Shown here piece after piece: positions 28,169 through 36,430 of a stretch of 64,000 nt of DNA. The notes under the pieces were generated by a model. That model was not told the DNA's origin, did not search any database, and worked only from the letters and a program-made list of their open reading frames with translations. This DNA comes from Pseudomonas sp. UBA4194. GTDB taxonomy: Bacteria; Pseudomonadota; Gammaproteobacteria; Pseudomonadales; Pseudomonadaceae. Within the stretch, counting starts at the first letter, position 1. Every line of letters starts with the position of its first letter. The translations under genes were made by a program, and so were the position numbers. The stretch is taken from assembly GCF_002379585.1 (NCBI RefSeq), contig NZ_DFUE01000071.1:30477-94476 (forward strand), given 5' to 3'.

Positions 28169-28559
28169 GGGAGGCCTCTTGTTATTGGAATTGTTATGAA
28201 AGATGTCGCGGTACCACGGCGCCAAGTTATCGTACAACCCATGAATTACAAGGATCTGCTTATACCGATTGAGTGCGCTATCGGGTCTCGACCATGAAAA
28301 GTTCAAAAACTCACCGATCAGCAAAACTCGTCGAAAGCGCAGGCCAGAATCGCTGGATTGACTGATTTAGAGGCCCTTGATGGATATCGCCTGGACCATC
28401 TTTTCTTGTACATCACCGTTGCGCCTCCCCGATGAAGATGACAACAGTCGTCGTACTATTGCGCAGGGACACCTTTGAAATCACAATCGCGATCACGCCA
28501 CGCGCCTGCCTTCCCCGGATGGGCGACCCGCCACCGCGTGTTCAGCTCAGGAGCCCTCC
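28169..28559. promoter_or_regulatory. Divergent promoter region, MFS carrier / AraC regulator
   Basis: 391 bp without a credible gene. On the MFS side, TTGTTATTGGAATTGTTA gives two A-rich tracts in the transcript. The centre is moderately AT-rich (TTACAAGGATCTGCTTATACC). The AraC start is preceded by CAGGAGCCCTCC. AraC-type sites are expected here, but I could not define a convincing direct repeat. Confidence 0.5.
28179..28186 (-). promoter_or_regulatory. A-rich Hfq/Crc-type motif before the hexarate MFS start
   Basis: On the minus strand AATAACAA matches AANAANAA and abuts the GAGG SD of the MFS gene. A second, weaker A-rich tract (ATAACAATT) lies about 10 bases further upstream. Binding by Hfq/Crc would block translation when preferred carbon sources are present. 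Confidence 0.5.
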
Positions 28560-29480
28560 ATGCCATCGCCGTCCCGTGTTCCCACCTTTGGCATGCAGCA
28601 GCGCAGCAAGCGTCCGGATTTCTATATTCGCGATGAGCAGGCCCGGCCAGCGGAGGTGCGACCCCATCGGCACGAGTATTTCCAGATTCAGGTCAACCTG
28701 GGCGGCGATACCGTGCAGCACCTGGGCAACGTGCAGCGCCAGTTCGCCCACCGCTCCGTGGCATTCATCCTCCCTCACCGCATTCATCTGATTCCTCATC
28801 CTCAGGATGGGCATTTTGTGGTGATCAACTTCGACCAGAAGTTTTTGCTGCCCCATCTTCAGTGTTCCCCGCTGGATCTGGAAGACGTGGCGATCTTCGA
28901 GGCGCCGGAGCTCTCACCTTTTCTGTTTCAACAGCATCTGGATTTCTGTCTGGACGACGAGTCGTTCAGCGAGGTGCTTCGACTGCTCGAGCGGATGCGC
29001 GGGCTGGACGCCCAGCGCGAGTTCGGTACGCGGGAGTACCTCAAGGGGTGCCTGCTGCAACTGATTGGCATCGTCTGCCAGTTGTATGCCGAGCCGCTCA
29101 AGACGCTGGCCGCGAGCAAGACCGCCCAGAGCGGTCGACGAGATGCCCTGGCGCGACTCAACGAGTACATGCGCAAGCACCTCGCTGACCCCGGCCTGAC
29201 CTTGACCGAAGCGGCGGCGGCGACCTTCCTCTCACCGCACTACCTCACACACTGGTTGCGCAAGGAGACGGGCAAGAGCTTCAGCGAACTGGTACTGGAC
29301 CGGCGCATGCACAGCGCCCGCAGCCTGCTGCTCAATGGCAGCAAGAGTGTCGGCGAGATTGCAGGGTTGTGCGGCTTTACCGACGAAGCCTATTTTTCCC
29401 GACGCTTCCGGCAAGCCCATGGCGTGCCACCTGGTCAGTACCGCAAGCGGGAAAAATCCGCTGGGGTGGAGCCTAGTTAG
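28560..29480 (+). CDS. AraC-family transcriptional regulator
   Basis: 306 residues. An N-terminal cupin-like sensing domain (RPHRHEYFQIQVNLGGD, with His for a ligand or metal) and a C-terminal double helix-turn-helix from about residue 200 (LTEAAAATFLSPHYLTHWLRKETGKSF, then VGEIAGLCGFTDEAYFSRRFRQAHG). It probably activates the divergent MFS gene and perhaps the FAH-SDR-dehydrogenase operon in response to a sugar acid. The stop overlaps the end of the convergent lipoprotein-like gene by 8 bases. Confidence 0.87.
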   Translation: MPSPSRVPTFGMQQRSKRPDFYIRDEQARPAEVRPHRHEYFQIQVNLGGDTVQHLGNVQRQFAHRSVAFILPHRIHLIPHPQDGHFVVINFDQKFLLPHLQCSPLDLEDVAIFEAPELSPFLFQQHLDFCLDDESFSEVLRLLERMRGLDAQREFGTREYLKGCLLQLIGIVCQLYAEPLKTLAASKTAQSGRRDALARLNEYMRKHLADPGLTLTEAAAATFLSPHYLTHWLRKETGKSFSELVLDRRMHSARSLLLNGSKSVGEIAGLCGFTDEAYFSRRFRQAHGVPPGQYRKREKSAGVEPS

Positions 29481-29811
29481 TGTCCGCAGCCTGGCCCTTG
29501 CGCTCCTGAATCATCTGCTCGCCGCTCTGCTGACGTTGTTGCTGGAGGGTATCGCCAGTGGCATCGGACGTGGATGGCGAGGTGCTGGGGTAAGTCGCCG
29601 GTGCCCGGTTGAGGCTGCCAGACGGTGTGCGAGTGGTATTGGCCTGCGGCTGATAGGTTGGGGTTGGCGCAGTGCTGCCCGTGCCTGATGAGGTGCCGTT
29701 ACTTGACGGGGCGGCATTGCTAAGACCGGGCGCAGCGCCAACGCCACAGGACGCCGCGAACAGCATACTGGCCAGGGCAGAGCATTTGAGGGCGTGGATA
29801 AGGGGTTTCAT
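29473..29811 (-). CDS. Small secreted or lipoprotein-like protein, Ser/Thr/Pro-rich
   Basis: 112 residues. The N-terminus is a basic-hydrophobic signal (MKPLIHALKCSALASMLFAASCGVGAA). FAASC is a weak lipobox; cleavage after GVGAA by signal peptidase I is the alternative. The rest is low-complexity Ser, Thr, Pro, Gln and Asn (residues 30-85) with a charged tail. I do not recognise a family. It is convergent with the AraC gene, and nothing else links it to the sugar-acid pathway. Confidence 0.65.
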   Translation of the reverse strand: MKPLIHALKCSALASMLFAASCGVGAAPGLSNAAPSSNGTSSGTGSTAPTPTYQPQANTTRTPSGSLNRAPATYPSTSPSTSDATGDTLQQQRQQSGEQMIQERKGQAADTN

Positions 29812-29936
29812 CGAGAGAGCCTCCGGGTTGGCGAGCGTTGGGCAGTAATATCAATGAGCCAACGCCCGCTTGTTCGTTCCGCCTACTGGACTAGCGGACC
29901 GGTCTGCGTGATGAACCAAAACTCCTGAGCGCTGCA

Positions 29937-31097
29937 TTAAGGCCGCTTGCCGATCTCCATCTGCTGCGCCGTCCAGGGCTTCACCTGTTCGCTCAGCGAC
30001 AGGCCCAGTCCTGGTCGGGTTGGCACCAGCATGCGTCCGTCACGGGTTTCCAGGCGTTCGTTGAACAGCGGCTCCAGCCATTCGAAATGCTCGACCCAGG
30101 GTTCGGTCGGGTAGGTAGCAGCCAGGTGCACGTGGAGTTCCATGGCGAAGTGTGGCGCCATCATCAGACCGGCGTGTTCGGCCATGGCGGCCACTTTCAG
30201 GAACGGGGTGATACCGCCGACGCGAGGTGCGTCAGGCATCAGGTAGTCGGCACCGCGCAGTTTGATGAATTCGGCATGCTCGGCCACGCTGGTTAGCATC
30301 TCGCCGGTGGCAATCGGCGTATCGAACTGTTGCGCCAGCGCGGCGTGGCCTTCGGCGTCGTAGCAATCCAGGGGTTCCTCGATCCATACCAGGTTGAAGT
30401 CTTCCAACTGCCGGCACATGCGCTGCGCGGTGGGCCGGTGCCACTGCTGGTTGGCATCGACCATCAGCGGGAACTGATCGCCCAAGTGCTTGCGCACGGT
30501 ATTGACGCGGTGCAGATCGAGCGCGCAATCGGGCTGGCCTACCTTGAGCTTGATGCCCCCTATGCCCTTCTCTCTGGACAGCTCGGTGTTTTTCAGCAGT
30601 TGATCCAGCGGGGTGTGCAGGAATCCGCCGGAGGTGTTGTAGCAGCGCACCGAATCCCGCTGGGCGCCAAGCAGGCGGGCCAGGGACAAATTGGCGCGTT
30701 TGGCCTTGAGGTCCCACAGGGCGACATCGAAGGCACCAATGGCTTGCGTGGCCAGGCCGCTGCGACCAACCGAAGCGCCGGCCCAGCACAGCTTGGTCCA
30801 GAGCTTGGCGATATCGCTGGGGTTCTCGTCGATCAGCGTCGGAGCGATTTCAACAGCATGAGCGAACTGGCCCGGCCCACCGGCGCGTTTGGAGTAGCTA
30901 AAGCCCAGACCTTGGTGCCCGTCTACTGTTTCTATCTCGACGAAAAGCATGGCGATTTCGGTCATCGGCTTCTGCCGCCCGGTGAGGACTTTGGCGTCGC
31001 TAATGGGGTTGGCCAGTGGCAGAAACACCGAGGACACCTTGATCCAGGCGATTCGGTCGTGGTCGGAGGATGGAAGGTTTTGTTGTTGTTCTTGCAT
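29937..31097 (-). CDS. L-talarate/galactarate dehydratase (enolase superfamily)
   Basis: 386 residues, very close to Salmonella TalrD/GalrD as I recall that sequence. The whole active site is conserved at a constant offset of 12: the Lys183-x-Lys185 acid/base motif (IKLKVGQ), metal ligands Asp214, Glu240, Glu266, His316, and the SDAKVLTGRQKP and GLGFSYSKRAGG substrate loops. It dehydrates L-talarate or galactarate to 5-keto-4-deoxy-D-glucarate. The start at 31097 has AGGAGCGG upstream; further codons cross the operators. Two LacI-type operators lie just upstream, and a LacI-family gene precedes it on the same strand. Confidence 0.93.
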   Translation of the reverse strand: MQEQQQNLPSSDHDRIAWIKVSSVFLPLANPISDAKVLTGRQKPMTEIAMLFVEIETVDGHQGLGFSYSKRAGGPGQFAHAVEIAPTLIDENPSDIAKLWTKLCWAGASVGRSGLATQAIGAFDVALWDLKAKRANLSLARLLGAQRDSVRCYNTSGGFLHTPLDQLLKNTELSREKGIGGIKLKVGQPDCALDLHRVNTVRKHLGDQFPLMVDANQQWHRPTAQRMCRQLEDFNLVWIEEPLDCYDAEGHAALAQQFDTPIATGEMLTSVAEHAEFIKLRGADYLMPDAPRVGGITPFLKVAAMAEHAGLMMAPHFAMELHVHLAATYPTEPWVEHFEWLEPLFNERLETRDGRMLVPTRPGLGLSLSEQVKPWTAQQMEIGKRP

Positions 31098-31120
31098 GAA
31101 ACCGCTCCTATGGAGATAAA

Positions 31121-31134
31121 TGATTGCGCAACCA
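31121..31134. promoter_or_regulatory. LacI-type operator, proximal copy
   Basis: TGATTGCGCAACCA, one base off the perfect palindrome 33 bp away and with the same central CG. It lies 24-37 bases upstream of the dehydratase start. The 33-bp spacing, about three helical turns, puts both sites on the same face of the DNA. Confidence 0.7.
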
Positions 31135-31153
31135 GTACCGCCGAAGCCTACAC

Positions 31154-31167
31154 TGATTGCGCAATCA
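31154..31167. promoter_or_regulatory. LacI-type operator, distal perfect palindrome
   Basis: TGATTGCGCAATCA is a perfect 14-bp palindrome with the central CG typical of LacI/GalR operators. It lies 57-70 bases upstream of the dehydratase start, next to the LacI-family gene. Confidence 0.78.
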
Positions 31168-31180
31168 TGCAAACCCCAAC

Positions 31181-31291
31181 CTGTAGCAGCGGCGTAAGCC
31201 GCGTCATGGCCGCCAACGTTGTTTGGGACGGAGAAGGTGTGCGAATGGGGGATGAAGGGGGATAGGGACGCGGCTTACGCCGCTGCTACAG
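31181..31291. repeat. REP-type inverted pair (GTAGCAGCGGCGTAAGCCGC family)
   Basis: A 25-base arm at 31181-31205 and its exact reverse complement at 31267-31291 flank a 61-bp spacer. It lies between the LacI gene and the dehydratase operators. Single arms of the same family occur at 44816-44838 and 59634-59656. Confidence 0.85.
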
Positions 31292-31298
31292 GGGTGGG

Positions 31299-32342
31299 TT
31301 AGGTGCTTTGGCGGTCGATCATTTGGAAACCGGTGTCGATGCGCGCAGGTGGGTGGGAATCGGCGAGATGTTTGAAGCGGTTCAGAAGCACGTTGGCAAC
31401 CTGGTCACCGATGGTGCTGCCATTGACCGAGACGGTGGACAGAGCAGGGAACACTTGCCCAGCGCTGCTCAGATCACCGAAGCCCATTACCGCCAGATCC
31501 TGCGGCACGCGCAGGCCTCGGCTAGCGGCTTCTGCCAATACGCCTTGAGCGATGGTGTCCGAACTGCACACCACGACCTGAGGTTGCCCTTTCTCCAACA
31601 GTTGCTGCAAACCCAGGCGTCCAGTGTGCAAAGTGGCGGGTGCCGGCAGGGTCTGGATAGGCACGCGTTCGACACCGTGTCGGTTCAGCTCTGCGATCAG
31701 GCTGGCGCAGCGGCGCAGGCCGCGGGGATCGTCCAGGGTAATGGCTGCGAAGCGTTGGTAACCCTTGGCGAGCAGGTGCCGTGCGATGGCCTGCCCTACT
31801 CCTTCATGGGAAAAGCCGACCTGCATGTCCAGTGGGTCATCGCTAAGGTCCCACGCCTCGACCACTGCAATACCGGTTTGCGCCAGGCGCAGGCGACTGG
31901 CCTCCGTATGCAGCGTGCCGGTCAGCACGATGCCATCGGGTCGACGACCCAGCACGGCCTCGAGCAACTTCTCTTCCTGTTTGGCGGAATAACCGGTCAA
32001 TCCCATGAGGGTCTGGTAGCCGTTTTCAGTCAAACGATCCATCAGGGCCTGGACAGTGTCGGCGAAGATCGAGTTGGCAATGGTCGGCACGAAGATGGCG
32101 ACCAGGCGACTCTTATTGCTGGCCAGGCTGCCGGCGAGCATGTTGGACACATAGCCGGTGCGACGCACCGCCTCCAACACTTTTTCCCGCGCCGCCTCAC
32201 TGACGATCTCGGGCCGGTGCAGCGCGCGGGACACGGTGATAGGCGAGACCCCAGCGACTTTGGCGACATCGATCAGGGTCAAGCTGGCGGGCTTTTTGCC
32301 CACGGCGGCGACATCTCCCGGTGGAGCGGATTTCTTGGGCAT
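31299..32342 (-). CDS. LacI/GntR(gluconate)-type transcriptional repressor
   Basis: 347 residues. The N-terminal helix-turn-helix and hinge (LTLIDVAKVAGVSPITVSRALHRPE) are followed by a periplasmic-binding-like sensor domain (LVAIFVPTIANSIFADTVQAL...). The hinge region NMLAGSLASNKSRLVA resembles pseudomonad gluconate-type GntR proteins. The start at 32342 is an ATG; the frame runs open upstream without family resemblance. The paired palindromes in front of the adjacent dehydratase gene are its likely operators, with a hexarate or its dehydration product as inducer. Confidence 0.87.
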   Translation of the reverse strand: MPKKSAPPGDVAAVGKKPASLTLIDVAKVAGVSPITVSRALHRPEIVSEAAREKVLEAVRRTGYVSNMLAGSLASNKSRLVAIFVPTIANSIFADTVQALMDRLTENGYQTLMGLTGYSAKQEEKLLEAVLGRRPDGIVLTGTLHTEASRLRLAQTGIAVVEAWDLSDDPLDMQVGFSHEGVGQAIARHLLAKGYQRFAAITLDDPRGLRRCASLIAELNRHGVERVPIQTLPAPATLHTGRLGLQQLLEKGQPQVVVCSSDTIAQGVLAEAASRGLRVPQDLAVMGFGDLSSAGQVFPALSTVSVNGSTIGDQVANVLLNRFKHLADSHPPARIDTGFQMIDRQST

Positions 32343-32493
32343 GGAAGTTCCGATGCGAGGGCTGCAGAAGCGCTGTAAAGCGATGTTCCAGATGCGCACA
32401 AATCTAACAAAACCATGCTCCGGGTGCACGCCGAGGTTCGGAACTGTCCAGCCGCGAGATGCACTGCCAACCACATAGCGTCTGCGCCAGTGA

Positions 32494-32517
32494 GTCGCAG
32501 CGGGCGCTGCGACTCCA
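32494..32517 (-). terminator. Hairpin after the TonB receptor gene
   Basis: GAGTCGCAGC and GCTGCGACTC form a 10-bp stem with a 4-base loop, 12 bases past the receptor stop. No clean T-run follows, so it may stabilise the mRNA rather than terminate. Confidence 0.5.
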
Positions 32518-32528
32518 GGCTACTTGAT

Positions 32529-34721
32529 CTAGAAATCAATCGTCCCCGAAAACTTCACCAGCCGTGGCTCGCCCTGGGTCAGGTAGCCGCCGTTGGCCGA
32601 CGCCCAGTAGTTTTTGTCGGTGATGTTTTCCACGTTGACGCGCAAGGTCAGGTCTTTTTCCGAGACCTTGAATTTGTAGCGTGCGCCGGCATCGAAGCGG
32701 TTCCAGGTGGGCAGGCTGAGGTTGTTGGCCGGATCGGCGTATTGGCCGCCGGTGCGCAGCATGCGCGCGTTCAGAGCGGCGCCTTGCAGGCCTGGGATAT
32801 CCCAGTCGACGCTGGCGTTGAGTTGGAAGGTCGGTACGCCCACAGCGTGGTTGCCGTCGTTGAGGCCGCCCGAAGTGTTCTTCAGCTCGGAGGTCATGCG
32901 TGTGCCGCCGGCCATCAGGCGCAGGCCTTCGATGGGTTCGCCGAACACGCTCAGCTCCAGACCCTTGTTGACCTGCTCGCCATCGCGCACGAACAGGTTG
33001 CCCTCGACGAAACCATCGGTGGGACGCTCGATGCGGAAAACGCCCAGATTGGCGCCGAAGCTTTGCAGATCCAGCTTGATGCCGGCTTCCAACTGCTTGG
33101 TACGGCCTGGTGGGAAGACTTCACCAATGTTGAGGACGCCGCTGCCCGAAGCTGTTTCGCCCTGGTCCAGACCCTCGATGCGGTTGGCGTACAGCGACAC
33201 GCTTTCGATCGGTTTGTAGACGATGCCATAGACCGGTGTGGTGATGCCTTCGTCATAAAGGTTGGTGCGACTGCCATCGTTGCTGTTGGCAACGCCGTTG
33301 AAGGTACCGCCGTCGTAGCTGTAATTCTCGACTCGCAGTTGCTGGCGGCGGATGCCGTAGGTCAGCAGCAGACTGTCGTCGAACAGGCCGACGGTGTCGG
33401 AGATGGCGATGCTGCGGTTGCGTACCTTGTTGGTCACGCCCGGATCGCCCATGTCCCCGCCGGTAAAATAGCCATCAGTGGGTTTAGGCAGTGACGGCGT
33501 GTTGTAGATATTGGTATTGCCAGGGTTCGGTCGGTAGAACACGTAGGCGTTTTCCTGCTCGGCCCACAGGGTGCTGGCGCTCAGAGCGACCTGGTGGCTG
33601 ATGGGCCCCGTCTGGAAGCGACCGTTGAGACCAGCGGCGAAGCTGGTGTTGTTTTCGTTGTGGGGGATTTCCGAACCGCTGATGGTGGCAGTGCCATCGT
33701 TGCCTACGAGGGCCGGCGTGCCGTAGACGCCGGTTTCGCGGGTGTGCTTGGCGCCGCCAGCCAGGTAGGCCGTCCAGTTTTCACTCAGATCATAATCGCC
33801 GCGGATCATGCCGAAGGTGTCTTCGGTTTCGGTGTAGGTCCAGTCCTGCCCGTAGTTGTGGTCGGCGTCGGGGGCAGTGGGAATGCGCGTGGCACTGCCC
33901 AACTGTACGGTGTTGCGCAAGTGATTCACGCGTTGTTTCTGGTAGCCGAAATCGGTGGAGACGCGGAAGTCATCGCCGCGGTAGTCCAATCCGGCGACGA
34001 ACAGTTTGGTGCGTTGATCCTGGTCGTCAATGGCCGTTTCGCCTTCGCGCTGGCTGAGATTCAGGCGCGCGCCGAAACGGTTGTCCTCACCGAAGCGCTG
34101 GCCGAGGTCCAGATGTTCGCCAACACGCCCATCTGTACTGATGTCCTGGGTGTATCGCCGTGTCGGCGTGTCCCCTGCCCGCTTGGGCTGCAGGTTGACG
34201 CTGCCGCCCAGGCCCGAGCCGCTGGGACTGACACCGTTGATAAAGGCGTTGGGGCCTTTGAACACGTCTACCCGCTCGATAGCGTCGGTCGAAAGTATCT
34301 GCCGGGGCAATACGCCGTAGAGGCCGTTGTACGAAATGTCGTCACCACTCAAGGGAAGGCCACGAATGACGAAGACCTGCGCCTGATTGCCGAAGCCGAA
34401 TGACTGACGTACCGAGGGATCGTTGAGCAGCACATCGCCCACATCTTCGGCTTGCTGATCTTCGATGAGCTGGGCGGTGTAGCTGGTCATGGTGAACGGG
34501 ACATCCATGAAGTCCTGATTGCCCAGCATGCCCATCTGCCCACCACGCGCAACCTGACCGCCGGCGTATGAATCGGGCAAGGTATTCGAATTGGCTTTGA
34601 CCGTGTCGGCGTTGACATCCGTAGCGCCCAGCTCAACCACCGGATCGGCGGCATGCGCAAGGAAACTGATGGAGCAGCAGACCGCCAGAAGAGTCGGACG
34701 CGAAGGGAAGAGCAGAGCCAT
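32529..34721 (-). CDS. TonB-dependent siderophore receptor
   Basis: 730 residues. The signal peptide ends at FLAHA (about residue 24). It is followed by a TonB-box/linker region, a plug domain (VPFTMTSYTAQLIEDQQAEDVGDVLLNDPSVRQ) and a 22-strand barrel ending in ...KFSGTIDF with the terminal Phe needed for outer-membrane assembly. The plug with FVIRGLPLSGDDISYNGLYGV is the ferric-siderophore receptor type. There is no STN domain, so it is a transporter only. No ABC or biosynthesis gene is linked. A near-palindrome upstream may be an iron-response site. Confidence 0.9.
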   Translation of the reverse strand: MALLFPSRPTLLAVCCSISFLAHAADPVVELGATDVNADTVKANSNTLPDSYAGGQVARGGQMGMLGNQDFMDVPFTMTSYTAQLIEDQQAEDVGDVLLNDPSVRQSFGFGNQAQVFVIRGLPLSGDDISYNGLYGVLPRQILSTDAIERVDVFKGPNAFINGVSPSGSGLGGSVNLQPKRAGDTPTRRYTQDISTDGRVGEHLDLGQRFGEDNRFGARLNLSQREGETAIDDQDQRTKLFVAGLDYRGDDFRVSTDFGYQKQRVNHLRNTVQLGSATRIPTAPDADHNYGQDWTYTETEDTFGMIRGDYDLSENWTAYLAGGAKHTRETGVYGTPALVGNDGTATISGSEIPHNENNTSFAAGLNGRFQTGPISHQVALSASTLWAEQENAYVFYRPNPGNTNIYNTPSLPKPTDGYFTGGDMGDPGVTNKVRNRSIAISDTVGLFDDSLLLTYGIRRQQLRVENYSYDGGTFNGVANSNDGSRTNLYDEGITTPVYGIVYKPIESVSLYANRIEGLDQGETASGSGVLNIGEVFPPGRTKQLEAGIKLDLQSFGANLGVFRIERPTDGFVEGNLFVRDGEQVNKGLELSVFGEPIEGLRLMAGGTRMTSELKNTSGGLNDGNHAVGVPTFQLNASVDWDIPGLQGAALNARMLRTGGQYADPANNLSLPTWNRFDAGARYKFKVSEKDLTLRVNVENITDKNYWASANGGYLTQGEPRLVKFSGTIDF

Positions 34722-34820
34722 GATGCGTTACCTATGAGGGCATGACGGGTAAAGGTTCGATAGCCTCCCTGGCGATACGACTGATTCTCAGGCGCGGATA
34801 TTAGCAGGCGTGTTTGCAAA

Positions 34821-34840
34821 TTGTTATCAGTCACTAACAA
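34821..34840. promoter_or_regulatory. Inverted repeat upstream of the TonB receptor gene
   Basis: TTGTTATCAGTCACTAACAA: six-base arms around an 8-base centre, within AT-rich DNA about 100 bases upstream of the receptor start. The overlapping minus-strand word GATAACAATT resembles half of a Fur box, but the match is imperfect. Confidence 0.3.
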
Positions 34841-34990
34841 ATTTTTCACATACTGTTACCGCGATCTGCCCCGCGCCGAATGCTCTGAACCGCCTCTTGC
34901 AGGCGAATCTTGGCAAATCGCCATGGGTGATGGGTGGGTCTGACTGAGTTACCCTTACAACTCTCAGGTGTTTGAACAAGGATCGAAACA

Positions 34991-35725
34991 ATGCCCGCAC
35001 CGGCATCGAACCACGCCCCTCATCAGGCCCATTGCAAGGATTGCAGCCTGGCCCCGTTGTGCCTTCCCCTGTCCCTGGACCTGGCCGACATGGATGCGCT
35101 GGATAACATCATCAAGCGCGGTCGGCCGCTGAAGAAGGGAGAACTCCTGTTTCACCAGGGCGACAGCTTCGGCGCGGTGTATGCGGTGCGCTCGGGGTCA
35201 CTGAAGACCTTCAGCCTCAATAATGGTGGTGAGGAGCAGATCACCGGTTTCCACCTGCCCAGCGAGTTGCTGGGGCTATCGGGTGTCGACAGCGAGCGCT
35301 ACCCGGTGAGCGCCCAGGCCCAGGAAACCACTTCGGTGTGCGAGATCCCGTTCGACCGCCTCGATGACCTTTCGGTGCAGCTGCCGCAACTGCGTCGGCA
35401 GCTGATGCGGGTGATGAGCCGGGAGATTCGCGACGACCAACAGATGATGCTGCTGCTGTCGAAAAAGACCGCCGATGAACGTGTTGCCACGTTTCTGGTA
35501 AACCTCTCGACGCGCTTCAGTGCACGAGGCTATTCGGCCAACCAGTTTCGTCTGAGCATGTCGCGCAACGACATCGGGAACTTCCTGGGGCTGGCGGTGG
35601 AAACCGTCTCGCGGGTGTTCACCCGCTTTCAGCAGGGCCAGCTGATCGAGGCTGAAGGCAAGGAAATAAGGATTCTGAATCCGCTGCAGTTGTGCGCCGT
35701 GGCCGGTGGTTCAATGCTCGGTTGA
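34991..35725 (+). CDS. anr: Anr/FNR oxygen-sensing transcriptional regulator
   Basis: A 244-residue CRP/FNR-family regulator. Cys15, Cys18, Cys24 and Cys117 have exactly the FNR spacing (3, 6, 93) for a [4Fe-4S] cluster. The cyclic-nucleotide-like beta domain spans 40-150. The recognition helix contains VETVSR, giving the Glu-x-x-Ser-Arg contact with TTGAT-N4-ATCAA sites. It controls the switch to microaerobic and anaerobic metabolism. It is next to apt, the arrangement known in P. putida and P. aeruginosa. In those genomes I recall hemN upstream; here a TonB receptor lies there. Pseudomonads may hold several Anr paralogues. Confidence 0.92.
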   Translation: MPAPASNHAPHQAHCKDCSLAPLCLPLSLDLADMDALDNIIKRGRPLKKGELLFHQGDSFGAVYAVRSGSLKTFSLNNGGEEQITGFHLPSELLGLSGVDSERYPVSAQAQETTSVCEIPFDRLDDLSVQLPQLRRQLMRVMSREIRDDQQMMLLLSKKTADERVATFLVNLSTRFSARGYSANQFRLSMSRNDIGNFLGLAVETVSRVFTRFQQGQLIEAEGKEIRILNPLQLCAVAGGSMLG

Positions 35726-35789
35726 TTCAGCGGCAGCTCGCAGGTGGGTATACTGCCCGCCATCCCTGCCCTGCCAGAGCTACTTCTCC

Positions 35790-36338
35790 ATGATTTTCGA
35801 TGAATTCAGTTTCAAGTCCCTGATCCGTCCGGTGGTGGACTTCCCCAAGCCCGGTGTGGTGTTTCGCGACATCACTCCGCTGTTCCAGTCGCCCAAGGCC
35901 ATGCGCCTGGTGGTGGACAGCTTCGTACACCGCTACATCGAAGCTGACTTCACCCACATCGGCGCCATGGACGCCCGGGGCTTTCTGATCGGCTCGGTGG
36001 TGGCCCATGAGCTGAACAAGCCGCTGATTCTGTTCCGCAAGCAGGGCAAGCTGCCCGCCGATGTACTCAGCGAGGGCTACCAGACCGAATACGGCGAAGC
36101 GTTTCTGGAGGTGCATGCCGACAGCCTTTGCGAAGGCGACTCGTTGGTGCTGTTCGATGACCTGATCGCCACCGGCGGCACCCTGATCGCCGCAGCCAAC
36201 CTGGTCAAGCGTATGGGCGCCAAGGTGTACGAAGCGGCTGCCATCATCGACCTTCCCGAACTGCAAGGCTCGCAACGCCTGGAAGACGCCGGCGTACCGA
36301 CGTTCTGCCTGACTCGGTTCGCCCTGAACGAGCGCTGA
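35790..36338 (+). CDS. apt: Adenine phosphoribosyltransferase
   Basis: A 182-residue purine-salvage enzyme making AMP from adenine and PRPP. The PRPP-binding motif LVLFDDLIATGGT is at 119-131, the family opening RPVVDFPKPGVVFRDITPLF at 13-32 and the flexible loop FRKQGKLPADV at 82-92. The start at 35790 gives the normal length. It lies 64 bp downstream of anr. Confidence 0.95.
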   Translation: MIFDEFSFKSLIRPVVDFPKPGVVFRDITPLFQSPKAMRLVVDSFVHRYIEADFTHIGAMDARGFLIGSVVAHELNKPLILFRKQGKLPADVLSEGYQTEYGEAFLEVHADSLCEGDSLVLFDDLIATGGTLIAAANLVKRMGAKVYEAAAIIDLPELQGSQRLEDAGVPTFCLTRFALNER

Positions 36339-36430
36339 TTGCCGCGACGGCGGGTCGCACGTCGATGGATGCAGTCGCCGAGGGTATGGTGTGGTCCAAA
36401 GCCACAGCATTCATCACATTTGGAGACAGC

